Shown in pieces: positions 7,352-16,200 of a stretch of DNA of 40,218 nt. The number at the start of each line of letters is the position of its first letter. The stretch's first letter is position 1. Origin of the DNA: Gammaproteobacteria bacterium (GTDB taxonomy: Bacteria > Pseudomonadota > Gammaproteobacteria > Pseudomonadales > Azotimanducaceae); contig JAPPHD010000102.1 of NCBI GenBank assembly GCA_028821125.1, positions 1-40,218 on the forward strand, in the 5' to 3' direction. The notes beneath the pieces are model-generated. The model was not told the DNA's origin, made no database searches, and worked only from the letters and a program-made list of their open reading frames with translations. The translations under genes were made by a program, and so were the position numbers.

Positions 7352-8034
7352 GCGAGCAGGCGTCTCTGGACTTCGGCGGTACCGGCGACGGCAACGTCGG
7401 CCAGCATGAAAACTTCGACGAGGCCACCGTCCCTGAAATCCAGGGGCTGAGTTACGTTCCCGACTTCCTCAGCTCCGCCGAGCAGAAGCGAACGCTGGAA
7501 ACGATTGACAGGTCTGGATGGATGGACGACCTGGAACGCGCGGTCCAGCACTATGGCTGGCGCTACGACTACCGGTCGAGAGTGGTCACCGCGGACATGC
7601 ACATCGGCCCGCTGCCAGACTGGCTCAACGACATCGCGCAGCGGCTACTCAGTGTGACGGATTCCTTCGACCGTGTTCCCGACCAGGCTATCGTGAATAA
7701 CTACGAGCCCGGCCAAGGCATTGCCATGCACGTCGACCGGCATTGCTTTGGCGACACGGTGGCGACCGTCAGTCTGGGCGACACCTGGCAGATGGACTTT
7801 CGCCCGCTCGGTGGAGACCGTTCCGCAACCGTGCACATGGCCCTTGCGCCTGGGTCGGCGCTCATACTGAGCGGTGATGCCAGGAACCTTTGGCTCCATG
7901 GGATCGCCAAACGTAGACGTGAGCGGTGCCAGCAAGGTGGCTGGAGACCCCGGATGCGCCGTGTCTCCGTGACATTTCGAACGACGGTGCCTCAACGCGT
8001 CCGCGGAGAGGACGACCGGAATTTCCCCAATTGA
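7348..8034 (+). CDS. AlkB-family 2OG-Fe(II) dioxygenase, ALKBH8-like
   Basis: A 228-residue AlkB-fold oxygenase. Iron ligands are His128, Asp130 (AMHVDRH) and His184 (LWLHGI). Arg205 and Arg211 in RRVSVTFR suit 2-oxoglutarate binding. The segments NNYEPGQGI (117-125), VSLGDTWQMDF (141-151) and SGDARNLWLHGI (175-186) are closer to the AlkB domain of animal ALKBH8, a tRNA wobble-uridine hydroxylase, than to E. coli AlkB (from memory of these families). The GTG at 7348 overlaps the methyltransferase stop by 4 nt. The frame continues further upstream, but overlap and family length favour 7348. Likely a nucleic-acid or tRNA-modifying enzyme; repair of alkylated DNA is the alternative. Confidence 0.88.
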   Translation: MSEQASLDFGGTGDGNVGQHENFDEATVPEIQGLSYVPDFLSSAEQKRTLETIDRSGWMDDLERAVQHYGWRYDYRSRVVTADMHIGPLPDWLNDIAQRLLSVTDSFDRVPDQAIVNNYEPGQGIAMHVDRHCFGDTVATVSLGDTWQMDFRPLGGDRSATVHMALAPGSALILSGDARNLWLHGIAKRRRERCQQGGWRPRMRRVSVTFRTTVPQRVRGEDDRNFPN

Positions 8035-8088
8035 TTCGCGGGTAATGTGCGGTCTGCACTCGCCTACGAGAACTACAACGGCAAGCAA

Positions 8089-9930
8089 TCAGTCCATCAG
8101 TTTACGGGCACGATCAATTTCCGGGCAAGTCGATTCGTCTGCGATCAGGTACAAACGTTCCTTGGCGCGGGTCATGCCTACGTATAGGCGATCAAGGTCC
8201 AATTGGCGAGCTTCTCGTTCCTCTTCCGTCAACTCGCGGGGCGCATCTGCAACGCCCGAGAACGCCAACTGATGGTGCTGTTCATCCTCCGCCTTGGGAA
8301 AAACCGACGCACCTAACCGTGGAATGAGTACAGCGCGAAATTCAAGGCCCTTGCTACGATCGAATGTGCCGACCCGTACCCCCTTGCCTAATGGGTCGTT
8401 CCCACGCATGTCTTTCAACAGCACACAGGGGATTCCCAATTGGCGCTCCAGAAACTTCCTGATTTGCTTGCAATCGTCGTTGCTACGCGTCAATACGCCG
8501 ATTGTTTCAGGGCGGTAATCGCAATCGTTGACCAATTCCCGGACCTTTTCCGCAATAGCGGAGATTTCGCCCTGTTTGGCCACCTGGATGAACTGGGGTC
8601 GAATACCGTCCTCATGTTCAAACTGCACATGTAACGCGGCGCCATCGTCGTTGTCCTCCCGGACAGGCAGCACATCCCCGCGAACGGTTTTCGCCGCTTC
8701 GACGATCTGCCTGGTGTTCCGGTAATTGGTCTGCAGAATCTCCGCGCGTCCGGAGACCTGGATTCCCGCCCACGCCAGACGGAACCCCCCCGAATAGATG
8801 CGTTGCGCCGCGTCGTCCAACATCAACAGGCCGTCCGGTGGAACCGGATTTCGCGGGTGCCCGGCAACAAGCGCGCGCACGAGTTGCATGCCAACCAGGG
8901 TCATATCCTGGGCCTCATCGACGATTACGGCACGATATTCGGGTGCCGTTTGCTGCCGTGCGAGATCGCGAGCCACGATCATGGCGTCGGTAAAGTCGGT
9001 GATTGCCGCCGCACGCATACTCTCGTCCCATGCCTCGCGAAGTCGCCAGCACAATTCACGGTCAGACCGGTTGAACTTGCGCCGACGGCCAAGCCGTTCG
9101 AACCGATCCGTGTCGAGGTATTCTTCCCTCGTCGCTGCCCTGCCCTTGATCACCTTGTCGATTTCGTCTTTCAGATAGTCGGCGCTACACTTCTCGAGCC
9201 TGCTGCCATGTATGACGGCCCGGTAGGCTTGCTCAAAAGCCTCGGTGGCCTTCCGCCGATCTATGGTTGGCTTCACCAAGCTGAACGCGACTCTATCGAT
9301 ATTGATGAACTCCACGTTTACGGCCGCATCGGGAATGCGACCATACAACCGCTTCAAATGCTCCGTGAGGGATCGACTGAACGTCGTGAACAGCACCTTT
9401 TCCCCCGAAAATCGGTGCCCCAATTCCTTTGCCCGATGCAGCGCGACGATGGTTTTCCCCGTGCCGGCTGCGCCCCGGATGCGCGCAGCGTCAGCGTACT
9501 GTCGTTTTACGAGCGGCTCCTGATCCGGATGGAGGAATACCTGCCAATCTTCAAAGCTCTCCAGGACGGCGGGGTGTTCTTCGTCCGATCCCTGAGCGAG
9601 CGCTCGGCCGCCCATGTCCAATCCTTCCCCCGGATCGGTAAAGAACCCTTGCCGCTCTGCCCACTGGTACATCTGGTCGTGGTGGCCCATGTTGACAAAG
9701 ACCACCACCTCGGGAGCCTGAAAGTCCGGTTCTACTGCAAGGATCAGTCGCAATTCGCGTGAGGCTCGAATCGAACAGTGGTTTTGCTTCCAGTTCTTGC
9801 CAAGGCGCTCGTAATTCAATCCCGGGTGAAGTGGGTTGTCCTGAAACTGTCTGATGGCGCTGTCGCAACGCCGCTTGTCGCTAGCGGGCAACGGTGTGCG
9901 AAGAACGGTGGGGTGATACAGGCACTTCAC
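8089..9930 (-). CDS. SF1 (UvrD/Rep-like) helicase with N-terminal RelE/YoeB-like domain
   Basis: A 613-residue protein in two parts. Residues 1-95 resemble a RelE/YoeB/Txe toxin fold: AIRQFQDNPLHPGLNYERL, CSIRASRELRLILAV, then MGHHDQMYQWAERQ. Residues about 130-613 form a superfamily 1 helicase with a Q-motif-like FLHPDQEPLVKRQ, Walker A GAAGTGKT (153-160), Walker B/motif II VDEAQD (337-342), QTNYRNTRQI, and motif VI YVGMTRAKERL (about 583-593). No nuclease domain is seen. The GTG at 9930 follows CTGGAAGGCC. It is convergent with the dioxygenase gene and downstream of an XRE antitoxin on the same strand. The fused toxin-like domain suggests RNA or ribosome targeting, or a regulatory role; this is inference. 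Confidence 0.88.
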   Translation of the reverse strand: MKCLYHPTVLRTPLPASDKRRCDSAIRQFQDNPLHPGLNYERLGKNWKQNHCSIRASRELRLILAVEPDFQAPEVVVFVNMGHHDQMYQWAERQGFFTDPGEGLDMGGRALAQGSDEEHPAVLESFEDWQVFLHPDQEPLVKRQYADAARIRGAAGTGKTIVALHRAKELGHRFSGEKVLFTTFSRSLTEHLKRLYGRIPDAAVNVEFINIDRVAFSLVKPTIDRRKATEAFEQAYRAVIHGSRLEKCSADYLKDEIDKVIKGRAATREEYLDTDRFERLGRRRKFNRSDRELCWRLREAWDESMRAAAITDFTDAMIVARDLARQQTAPEYRAVIVDEAQDMTLVGMQLVRALVAGHPRNPVPPDGLLMLDDAAQRIYSGGFRLAWAGIQVSGRAEILQTNYRNTRQIVEAAKTVRGDVLPVREDNDDGAALHVQFEHEDGIRPQFIQVAKQGEISAIAEKVRELVNDCDYRPETIGVLTRSNDDCKQIRKFLERQLGIPCVLLKDMRGNDPLGKGVRVGTFDRSKGLEFRAVLIPRLGASVFPKAEDEQHHQLAFSGVADAPRELTEEEREARQLDLDRLYVGMTRAKERLYLIADESTCPEIDRARKLMD

Positions 9931-10162
9931 GGCCTTCCAGTCTACGCGACGGTCAGCCGGAGATTAAAGGGCAAAGGTGCACCGAACACCGGTTCCGGGG
10001 AAAAAGTAAGGCTGCAGTCATGCGGGAGTCGAGCGGCAGAGCTTTGGAGCTTCACCCCGCCGTTCAGCACCAGCCACTCGCCAGAAAACGGCAACCGGTA
10101 TCGCTTATCGGTCCGTCTACCAGTCACCGCCGCAAAGGCGCTTCGTCGACCGCGTTCGAAAG
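9931..10162 (-). pseudogene. Possible gene remnant between antitoxin and helicase
   Basis: The minus-strand frame 9942-10268 contains RYRLPFSGEWLVLNGGV around 10050-10100. This resembles the start of the catalytic region in some M23-family metallopeptidases (PF.G.W.V.NGG). The frame then ends without the histidine motifs of a peptidase. No complete gene is present. I read it as a possible decayed insertion; chance similarity is not excluded. Confidence 0.25.
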
Positions 10163-10447
10163 CTACTCGGTCGGCTGCAGGGCGCGCTTGACGGCTTCGG
10201 GTTCCTTGGCAATGACTTGCAGAAGCGTCGCAGCCGGGCCGCTCACCCGCCGCCTTCCCTGCTCCCATTTCCGGTAACCGGACAGGCTCATCCCCATCAG
10301 TGGCGCCATCTGCGCCTGGGTCAAATTGATCTGTTTGCGCACCTCGCGTGGAGTAAGAACAACATGGACCGTTGCAGGGCCTTCGCCTCTCGCATGAGCC
10401 AGGGCCTCGGTGAGGGACTCAATCAGCTCTTGACCGAACGTGCTCAC
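10163..10447 (-). CDS. XRE-family antitoxin (HigA/NadS-like)
   Basis: A 94-residue protein with a C-terminal helix-turn-helix: LTPREVRKQINLTQAQMAPL then MGMSLSGYRKWEQGRRRVSG. GPAATLLQVIAKEPEAVKRAL closes the domain, the hallmark of HigA/NadS antitoxins that follow RelE/HigB-type toxins. The GTG at 10447 is preceded by GAGGAG (10453-10458) with 5-nt spacing and overlaps the stop of the 36-codon upstream frame as GTGA. The N-terminus (FGQELIESLTEALAHARG) would be the toxin-binding part. It probably autoregulates the promoter upstream of 10554. Its toxin partner is reduced to a relic. Confidence 0.85.
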   Translation of the reverse strand: MSTFGQELIESLTEALAHARGEGPATVHVVLTPREVRKQINLTQAQMAPLMGMSLSGYRKWEQGRRRVSGPAATLLQVIAKEPEAVKRALQPTE

Positions 10448-10554
10448 ATCAACTCCTCGTGTGTGGATTTTAGTGCGGCCACGAGTTTGGCAATGGCTCG
10501 CTTTTCTTTCTCTGCCTGGCAGGCAAACGTCAGAGTTTCGGCAACCGTCTGCAT
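10444..10554 (-). pseudogene. Internally deleted RelE/HigB-type toxin (36 codons)
   Basis: The frame begins MQTVAETLTF, the usual N-terminus of toxins paired with NadS-like antitoxins. It jumps straight to QAEKEKRAIAKLVAALKS, which matches the usual toxin C-terminal helix. The middle of about 70 residues, with the basic catalytic strands, is absent and the frame is intact. It ends in TGA overlapping the antitoxin GTG by 4 nt. So the toxin appears disarmed by an in-frame deletion that kept antitoxin coupling. It may still be expressed as a small peptide. Confidence 0.6.
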
Positions 10555-10559
10555 TCATC

Positions 10560-10580
10560 AGTATATACCCCATTGGGTTA
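10560..10580 (-). promoter_or_regulatory. Candidate -10 box and operator of the antitoxin operon
   Basis: On the minus strand a TATACT box (10560-10565) sits only 5 nt before the ATG at 10554, so the transcript may be leaderless. Just upstream, TACCCCATTGGGTTA (plus strand, 10566-10580) is an imperfect palindrome suited to an XRE operator. The -35 is weak. Confidence 0.4.
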
Positions 10581-10797
10581 ATGCGATTCAGCGTACTTCT
10601 GCTCGGATCGCAGCAGGAAATCCCTGAGTCTGATCGTGCGAAGAATCTCACCTCCACCGCCTGACCGGTCGATTGCCTCCATTCACCCGTGTCCGCGGGC
10701 CGAGCCGGGTAAACTCACGCAATCGATTACCGGAAACCAGCCGCACCAGGCGCGCCCGGCAGGCTCGCATTCAATAGGGCCGTAACCGAATAGACAT

Positions 10798-11940
10798 ATG
10801 GGACCGCTAAAGGGATACAGGATCATCGAGATCGCCGGCATCGGCCCCGGCCAGTTCTGCGGCATGCTGCTGGCGGACATGGGCGCCCGGCTCATTCGTA
10901 TCGACAATCCGGCCGGCGGTGACCGGGGCGTGGCCATGCCCGCGCAATACAATCTCATGAACCGCAGCAGGCCCGTGGTCGGGGTGGATCTCAAGGAACC
11001 CGAGGGGGCCGGCCTGGTGTTGCGCCTGTGCGCCGGCGCCGATGCGCTTTTCGAAGGATTCCGCCCGGGGGTCATGGAGCGGCTGGGGCTGGGCCCGGAC
11101 GATTGCATGGCCCGGAACCGCCGCCTGGTCTACGGCCGCATAACGGGCTGGGGACAGGAAGGGCCGCTGGCCGACCGGGTGGGTCACGATACGAACTACA
11201 TCGCGCTGGCGGGCGCGCTCGGCATGCTGGGCGACGCGGACAGGCCGCCGCCGGTGCCCCTCAACCTGATCGGCGATTTCGGGGGCGGCGGGCTATACCT
11301 GGCGCTGGGCATGCTGGCGGCCATGCTGGAAGCGAACCGTTCCGGCCGGGGCCAGGTCGTCGATGCGGCGATGGTGGACGGCACCGCCTCGATGCTGACC
11401 CTCTTCTACGGCATGCTGGCGGGCGGTTTGTGGAGCGACCGCCGGGGCGCCAACCTGTTCGACGGGAGCGCGCCGTTCGTGCGCAGCTACGAGACCCGCG
11501 ACGGCGGGTACGTGGCGGTCTGCGCCATCGAGCGGCGTTTCTTCGCGGCCCTGCTGGAGGCGCTGGAGTCCGATGAGATCGACCCGGCCGATCAGTACCG
11601 GGCAGAGGCCTGGCCCGATCACCACCGGATTCTGGAGAAGCTGTTCAAATCCCGAACCCGGGATGAGTGGACCCAGGCGTTCGAGGGCAAGGACGCCTGT
11701 TTCGCGCCGGTGCTGACCCTTGCGGAGGCGGCGCAACACCCGCACAGCAAGGCCCGGCAAAGCCATTTGTCCGTCGACGGTATCCTGCAGCCGGCGCCCG
11801 CCCCGCGCTTTTCCCGCACACCGTCGGCAATACAGGGCCCGCCCTCGACTCCCGGCGAGAACCTGCAGGAGAGCCTGGGGGACTGGGGGCTCGACGAAGC
11901 GGAGGTCGCCCGGCTGATCGAGTCCGGCGTGGTGCAATAG
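10798..11940 (+). CDS. Family III CoA transferase, alpha-methylacyl-CoA racemase type
   Basis: A 380-residue CaiB/BaiF-family protein. The catalytic set of alpha-methylacyl-CoA racemase is conserved with a constant offset of 4 from Mycobacterium tuberculosis MCR: His130 (VGHDTNYIALAGALG), Asp160 (NLIGDFGGGG) and Glu245 (AIERRFFAAL). The early G.RIIEIAGIGPGQFCGMLLADMGA block is typical of the family. It likely epimerises 2-methylacyl-CoA thioesters during branched-chain or isoprenoid acid oxidation. It is convergent with the nitronate monooxygenase gene, with only 5 bp between stops, and is the first core-type gene after the accessory island. The ATG at 10798 has no strong ribosome site. Confidence 0.9.
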   Translation: MGPLKGYRIIEIAGIGPGQFCGMLLADMGARLIRIDNPAGGDRGVAMPAQYNLMNRSRPVVGVDLKEPEGAGLVLRLCAGADALFEGFRPGVMERLGLGPDDCMARNRRLVYGRITGWGQEGPLADRVGHDTNYIALAGALGMLGDADRPPPVPLNLIGDFGGGGLYLALGMLAAMLEANRSGRGQVVDAAMVDGTASMLTLFYGMLAGGLWSDRRGANLFDGSAPFVRSYETRDGGYVAVCAIERRFFAALLEALESDEIDPADQYRAEAWPDHHRILEKLFKSRTRDEWTQAFEGKDACFAPVLTLAEAAQHPHSKARQSHLSVDGILQPAPAPRFSRTPSAIQGPPSTPGENLQESLGDWGLDEAEVARLIESGVVQ

Positions 11941-11945
11941 CCGGG

Positions 11946-13082
11946 TTACCCTTCGTTCGGACCGCGGCTGTTCACCTGCTCCAGCGCGTCGGCGTATTCG
12001 CTGAGCAGCCGGTAGACCGCATCCCGGCACGACTCGATTCGATCGATCTGGCCGATCACCTGGCCGGCCGGGTTCATGGCGACCGCCTGGGTGTCGGCCA
12101 CGCCCGCGTACCGTTCCGTGCGCCGCCGGGCATCGGCGGCGACCAGGAACTGCAGCGGCATCGGCAGGGGGGCGACAGTTTCCGGGTTGTCCCAGGCTTC
12201 CGTCCAGGCATTGCGCAGCACGCGCGCGGTCTTGCCGGTCCAGCTCCGGGAGCGGACGGTATCCTCGCTGGTCGCGTTCAGGTACGAAGCCTTCTGCGCC
12301 GGCTCGCCGGCCGCCTCGGCCACGGTGACCCAGAGGGAGCCGGTCCAGACACCGGCGGCGCCGGTGGCCATGGCGGCCAGCATCTGGCGGCCGTTGCCGA
12401 TGCCTCCGGCGGCCAGCATGGGTAGCGGCGCGACGGCGTCGACCACCTGGGGCCACAGGACGATGCTGGCGATCTCCCCGGCGTGGCCGCCCCCCTCCCC
12501 GCCCTGGGCGATCACGAAGTCGAGGCCCGCTTCCTTGTGCGCCACGGCCTGCTTGACCCGCCCGCACAGGGCGCCGATCAGCCGGCCGCTGCCCTGGACC
12601 CGTTCGATCACCTCCCGGGGCGGCGTACCCAGCGCGTTGACCAGTATCCTGCACTTCGGGTGCGCCAGCGCAACGTCGATCAACGGCAACGCCGTTGCAT
12701 AAGTGGCACCCGGCAGATCGGGTTGAGACAGGGCTTCTTCCTCGGGCCATTCCGGTACGCCGTGGTCGCTCAACAGGCGTCTCGCGAATTCCAGGTGCTC
12801 TGCCGGCACCTGCTTCCACAGTCGCTTTTCCAGCGCCCCGGATTCGGTCTCCTCCATGCCTTCATAACGCTCGGGAATGACCACGTCGACACCGTAGGGC
12901 TTGTCGCCGACCTGCGCATCGATCCAGTCGAGTTCCGCCGCCAGGGTTTCCGCGCTCATCCAGCCGGCGCCCAGCACGCCCATGCCGCCGTTGTTGCTCA
13001 CCGCGGCGACGACGTCGCGGCAATGGGAGAAGGCGAAGATCCCGTGGTCAAGCCCGAGTCGCTCGCAAAATGCGGTATACAA
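11946..13082 (-). CDS. Nitronate monooxygenase (2-nitropropane dioxygenase family)
   Basis: A 378-residue FMN TIM-barrel protein. SNNGGMGVLGAGWMS (residues about 29-43), FVIAQGGEGGGHAGEI (about 188-203, with the active-site His) and LAAGGIGNGRQMLAAMATGA are family signatures for FMN phosphate and nitronate binding. The family oxidises alkyl nitronates or propionate 3-nitronate; some members act as enoyl reductases, so the substrate is unsure. The frame starts with TTG at 13082 behind GGGAGGG, a strong ribosome site. It lies 137 bp downstream of the indolepyruvate oxidoreductase gene on the same strand and may be co-transcribed. Confidence 0.87.
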   Translation of the reverse strand: MYTAFCERLGLDHGIFAFSHCRDVVAAVSNNGGMGVLGAGWMSAETLAAELDWIDAQVGDKPYGVDVVIPERYEGMEETESGALEKRLWKQVPAEHLEFARRLLSDHGVPEWPEEEALSQPDLPGATYATALPLIDVALAHPKCRILVNALGTPPREVIERVQGSGRLIGALCGRVKQAVAHKEAGLDFVIAQGGEGGGHAGEIASIVLWPQVVDAVAPLPMLAAGGIGNGRQMLAAMATGAAGVWTGSLWVTVAEAAGEPAQKASYLNATSEDTVRSRSWTGKTARVLRNAWTEAWDNPETVAPLPMPLQFLVAADARRRTERYAGVADTQAVAMNPAGQVIGQIDRIESCRDAVYRLLSEYADALEQVNSRGPNEG

Positions 13083-13219
13083 CGATTGCCCTCCCCGAGC
13101 CGGAGTTTAGTGCCGAGTCACACGTCTTTCTACGCAACAAGAGTTCGCGGAGAGCGCGCCCCACGGGGCCTGTGGCGGTGTTGGGACCCTTGGCAAAGTG
13201 CGACCATCGCCACGGCCTC

Positions 13220-16200
13220 TCAGGCAGCCGCCCTGTCCCTGCCGGACCCCCGCCACTCCGCGAGCAGGTCCGCCTGGCAGGCCCGGGCCGACTCGACGCT
13301 CGCCAGCTTGATGTGGCCGAAGCCGCGGATGCGGTCCGGTATCGAAGCGATGCTGATCGCGAGACCGTGGTTGCCGTCGTCCAGGCCGTCGATCAGTTCG
13401 CCGACGGTCTCTTCGTAATCGACGATGAGTTGCCGCTCGAGCTTCCGTTCGGCGGTGCGGCCGAAGGGGTCGAAGGTCGTGCCGCGCAGGAAGCGCAACC
13501 GGGCGAGCAGCCGGAACAGCGGCAGCATCCAGCCGCCGAATTCCATCTTGCGGGCGACGCCTGTGACCTTGTCCTTCGGGGCGATCGCCGGGGGCGCGAG
13601 ATTGAAACGGAGCCTGTAGTTCCCCTCGAACTGCTCGTTCAGCTTGCGCCGGAATTCCGGGTCGGCATACAGGCGCCCCACCTCGTACTCGTCCTTGTAG
13701 GCCATGAGCTTGTACGCGTGGCGCGCCACCGCTTCGGCGAGGCCCCGCTTGCCGCCGGTCCGGCGCTCCTCCGCCCGGCGCACCGACTCGACGAGCGATC
13801 TGTACCGATCCGCATAGGCCGGATTCTGGTAGGCGGTGAGATCGGCCGCACGCCGCTCCACCAACTCATCGAGGGACAACTCGGCAGCCGGATTCTGCGA
13901 ATCGAGGGCAACGGCCAGGACGGCGTCGAGGTCGTGCGCCGCCCGGCGGCCCCACTCGAAGGCTTCCCGGTTCCATTCCACGCTGACCCCGTTCAGAGCG
14001 ATGGCTTCGAAGATCGCCGCCCTGGACAGCGGCACCAGCCCCTGCTGCCAGGCGTAGCCCACCAGGAACAGGTTGCCGGCGATGGCATCGCCGAGCAGCC
14101 GGGTTGCAATGCGCGTGGCATCGATGAACGACACCCTGTCCGTCCCCAGGGTTCCAAGCAGGCGCCCGCGCAGGTTGTCGCCGGGATAGGCGAGATCCGG
14201 GTCGCGGGTGAAATCGCCGGTGATGGTCTTCTGGGTGTTCACCACTGCCCGCGTGCGTTCCGGGTCCATGGCGGCAAGCGCCTGGTCGCCGCCGGCCACC
14301 AGCAGGTCGCAGCCGAGAACCAGGTCGGCGCCGCCGGCGTTGATGCGCGCCGAGCGGATGTTTCCGGGCTTTTCGGCAATGCGGATGTGGGTGGTGACCG
14401 GCCCGCCCTTCTGCGCGAACCCCAACTGATCCACGATGGACACGCCCCTGCCGTCGACGTGGGCCGCCATGCCCAGGATGGCGCCGATGGTGACGACGCC
14501 CGTACCCCCTACCCCGCCGATGAGTATGGCGACGGAACCGTCCTCCGGTATCGCGAGTTGCACCGGCTCCGGCAGCGCCTCCCAAACGGCCGGTGTGTCG
14601 GCCCGGCCCCGGCCTTTGCGAAGCCGGCCGCCAAGCACGGTGACAAAGCTCGGGCAGAATCCCTTGTTGCAGGAGTAGTCCTTGTTGCAGGCGGACTGGT
14701 CGATCGTGCGCTTGCGGCCGTACTCGGTTTCCAGGGGCAGCACCGACACGCAGTTCGACTGTTCCCCGCAATCGCCGCAGTTCTCGCAGACCCGGTCGTT
14801 GATGAACAGGCGCCGGGCGGGGTCCGGGTACCGGCCGCGCTTGCGCCGGCGCCGTTTCTCGGCGGCGCAGGTCTGGTCGTAGATCAGTATCGAGGTGCCC
14901 TCAACCTCGCGCAGTTCCCGCTGCACGAGATCGAGGTCGTCGCGGTGATGCAGGGTGGTACCCGGCGCAAACCCGGGCTTCGTGCCGAACTTCTCCGGCT
15001 CGTCGGTAACCACCGCGATGCGCTCGATGCCTTCGTTGCGCACCTGGTGCGTGATCTGCGGCACGGTGAGCCGGCCGTCCACCGGCTGGCCGCCGGTCAT
15101 GGCCACCGCATCGTTGAACAGGATCTTGTAGGTGATGTTCACCCCGGCCGCGACGGCGGACCGTATCGCCAGAATCCCGGAGTGGTAATAGGTGCCGTCG
15201 CCGAGTTGCTGGAACACATGCCGGGTGCGGACAAAGGGCGCCTGGCCGATCCAGGCCACGCCCTCCCCGCCCATCTGGCTGTAGGAGTAGACCTCCCGGT
15301 CCATCCAGTTGGCCATGAAGTGGCAGCCGACGCCGCCGTAGGCGCGGCTGCCCTCGGGCACGCGGGTGGAGGTATTGTGCGGGCAGCCGGAACAGAAATA
15401 CGGCAGCCGGGCCAGCGTCAGGGCCTCGCGCTGCCGTTCCGCGGCCGCTTGGCGGTCCAGGAAGGCGAGGCGCGCGCGCAGGCGTTCGCTGTCGTGGAAC
15501 GCACCGATCCGCGCCGCCAGCGCCCGGGCGATCCGGTCCGGATGCAGGTCGCCGATGTCGTCGATGAGCTTCGCGCCACTTTCGTCCCGGCGCCCGACGA
15601 TGCGGGGCCGGCGCCCCTCGGGCATGGCGTAGCAGACGCTCAGGATGGCGTTCTCGATCTGCTCGCGCTTGTCTTCGATGACCAGGATCTCTTCCAGGCC
15701 CTCGGCGAACTCCCGATAGGTGTCCCGGTCGACCGGGTACGGCATGGCCACCTTGAGGATGCGGATGCCGACGGCCGCCAGCACCGCCCCGTCGAGGCCG
15801 AGGTCGGCCAGCGCCTGCAGGGTGTCGCTCCAGGTCTTGCCCATGGCCGCGATGCCGAACCGGGCGCGCGGGCTGTCGTGGGTGATGCGGTTGAGCCGGT
15901 TGGCTTGTGCGAACGCCACCGCCGCCGGCAGCTTCAAGCCGCGCAGCCGGGCTTCCTGCACCGTCCAGGAATCGCCCGCCCGGGAATTCACCCCATCGGG
16001 CGGAAACTCGAATTCGGGCCGGGCGATGACGATGCCGTCGTGCCCCGCCTCAATCGACGCGGCGGTCTCGATGGTTTCCGGCAGCAGCTTGTAGCCGACC
16101 CAGGCGCCGCTGAAGCGCGACAGCTCGATGCCGTACAGGCCCAGCGTGAACACCTCCTGGATATCCGCCGGGTACAGCACCGGCATCAGGAGATCCTCGA

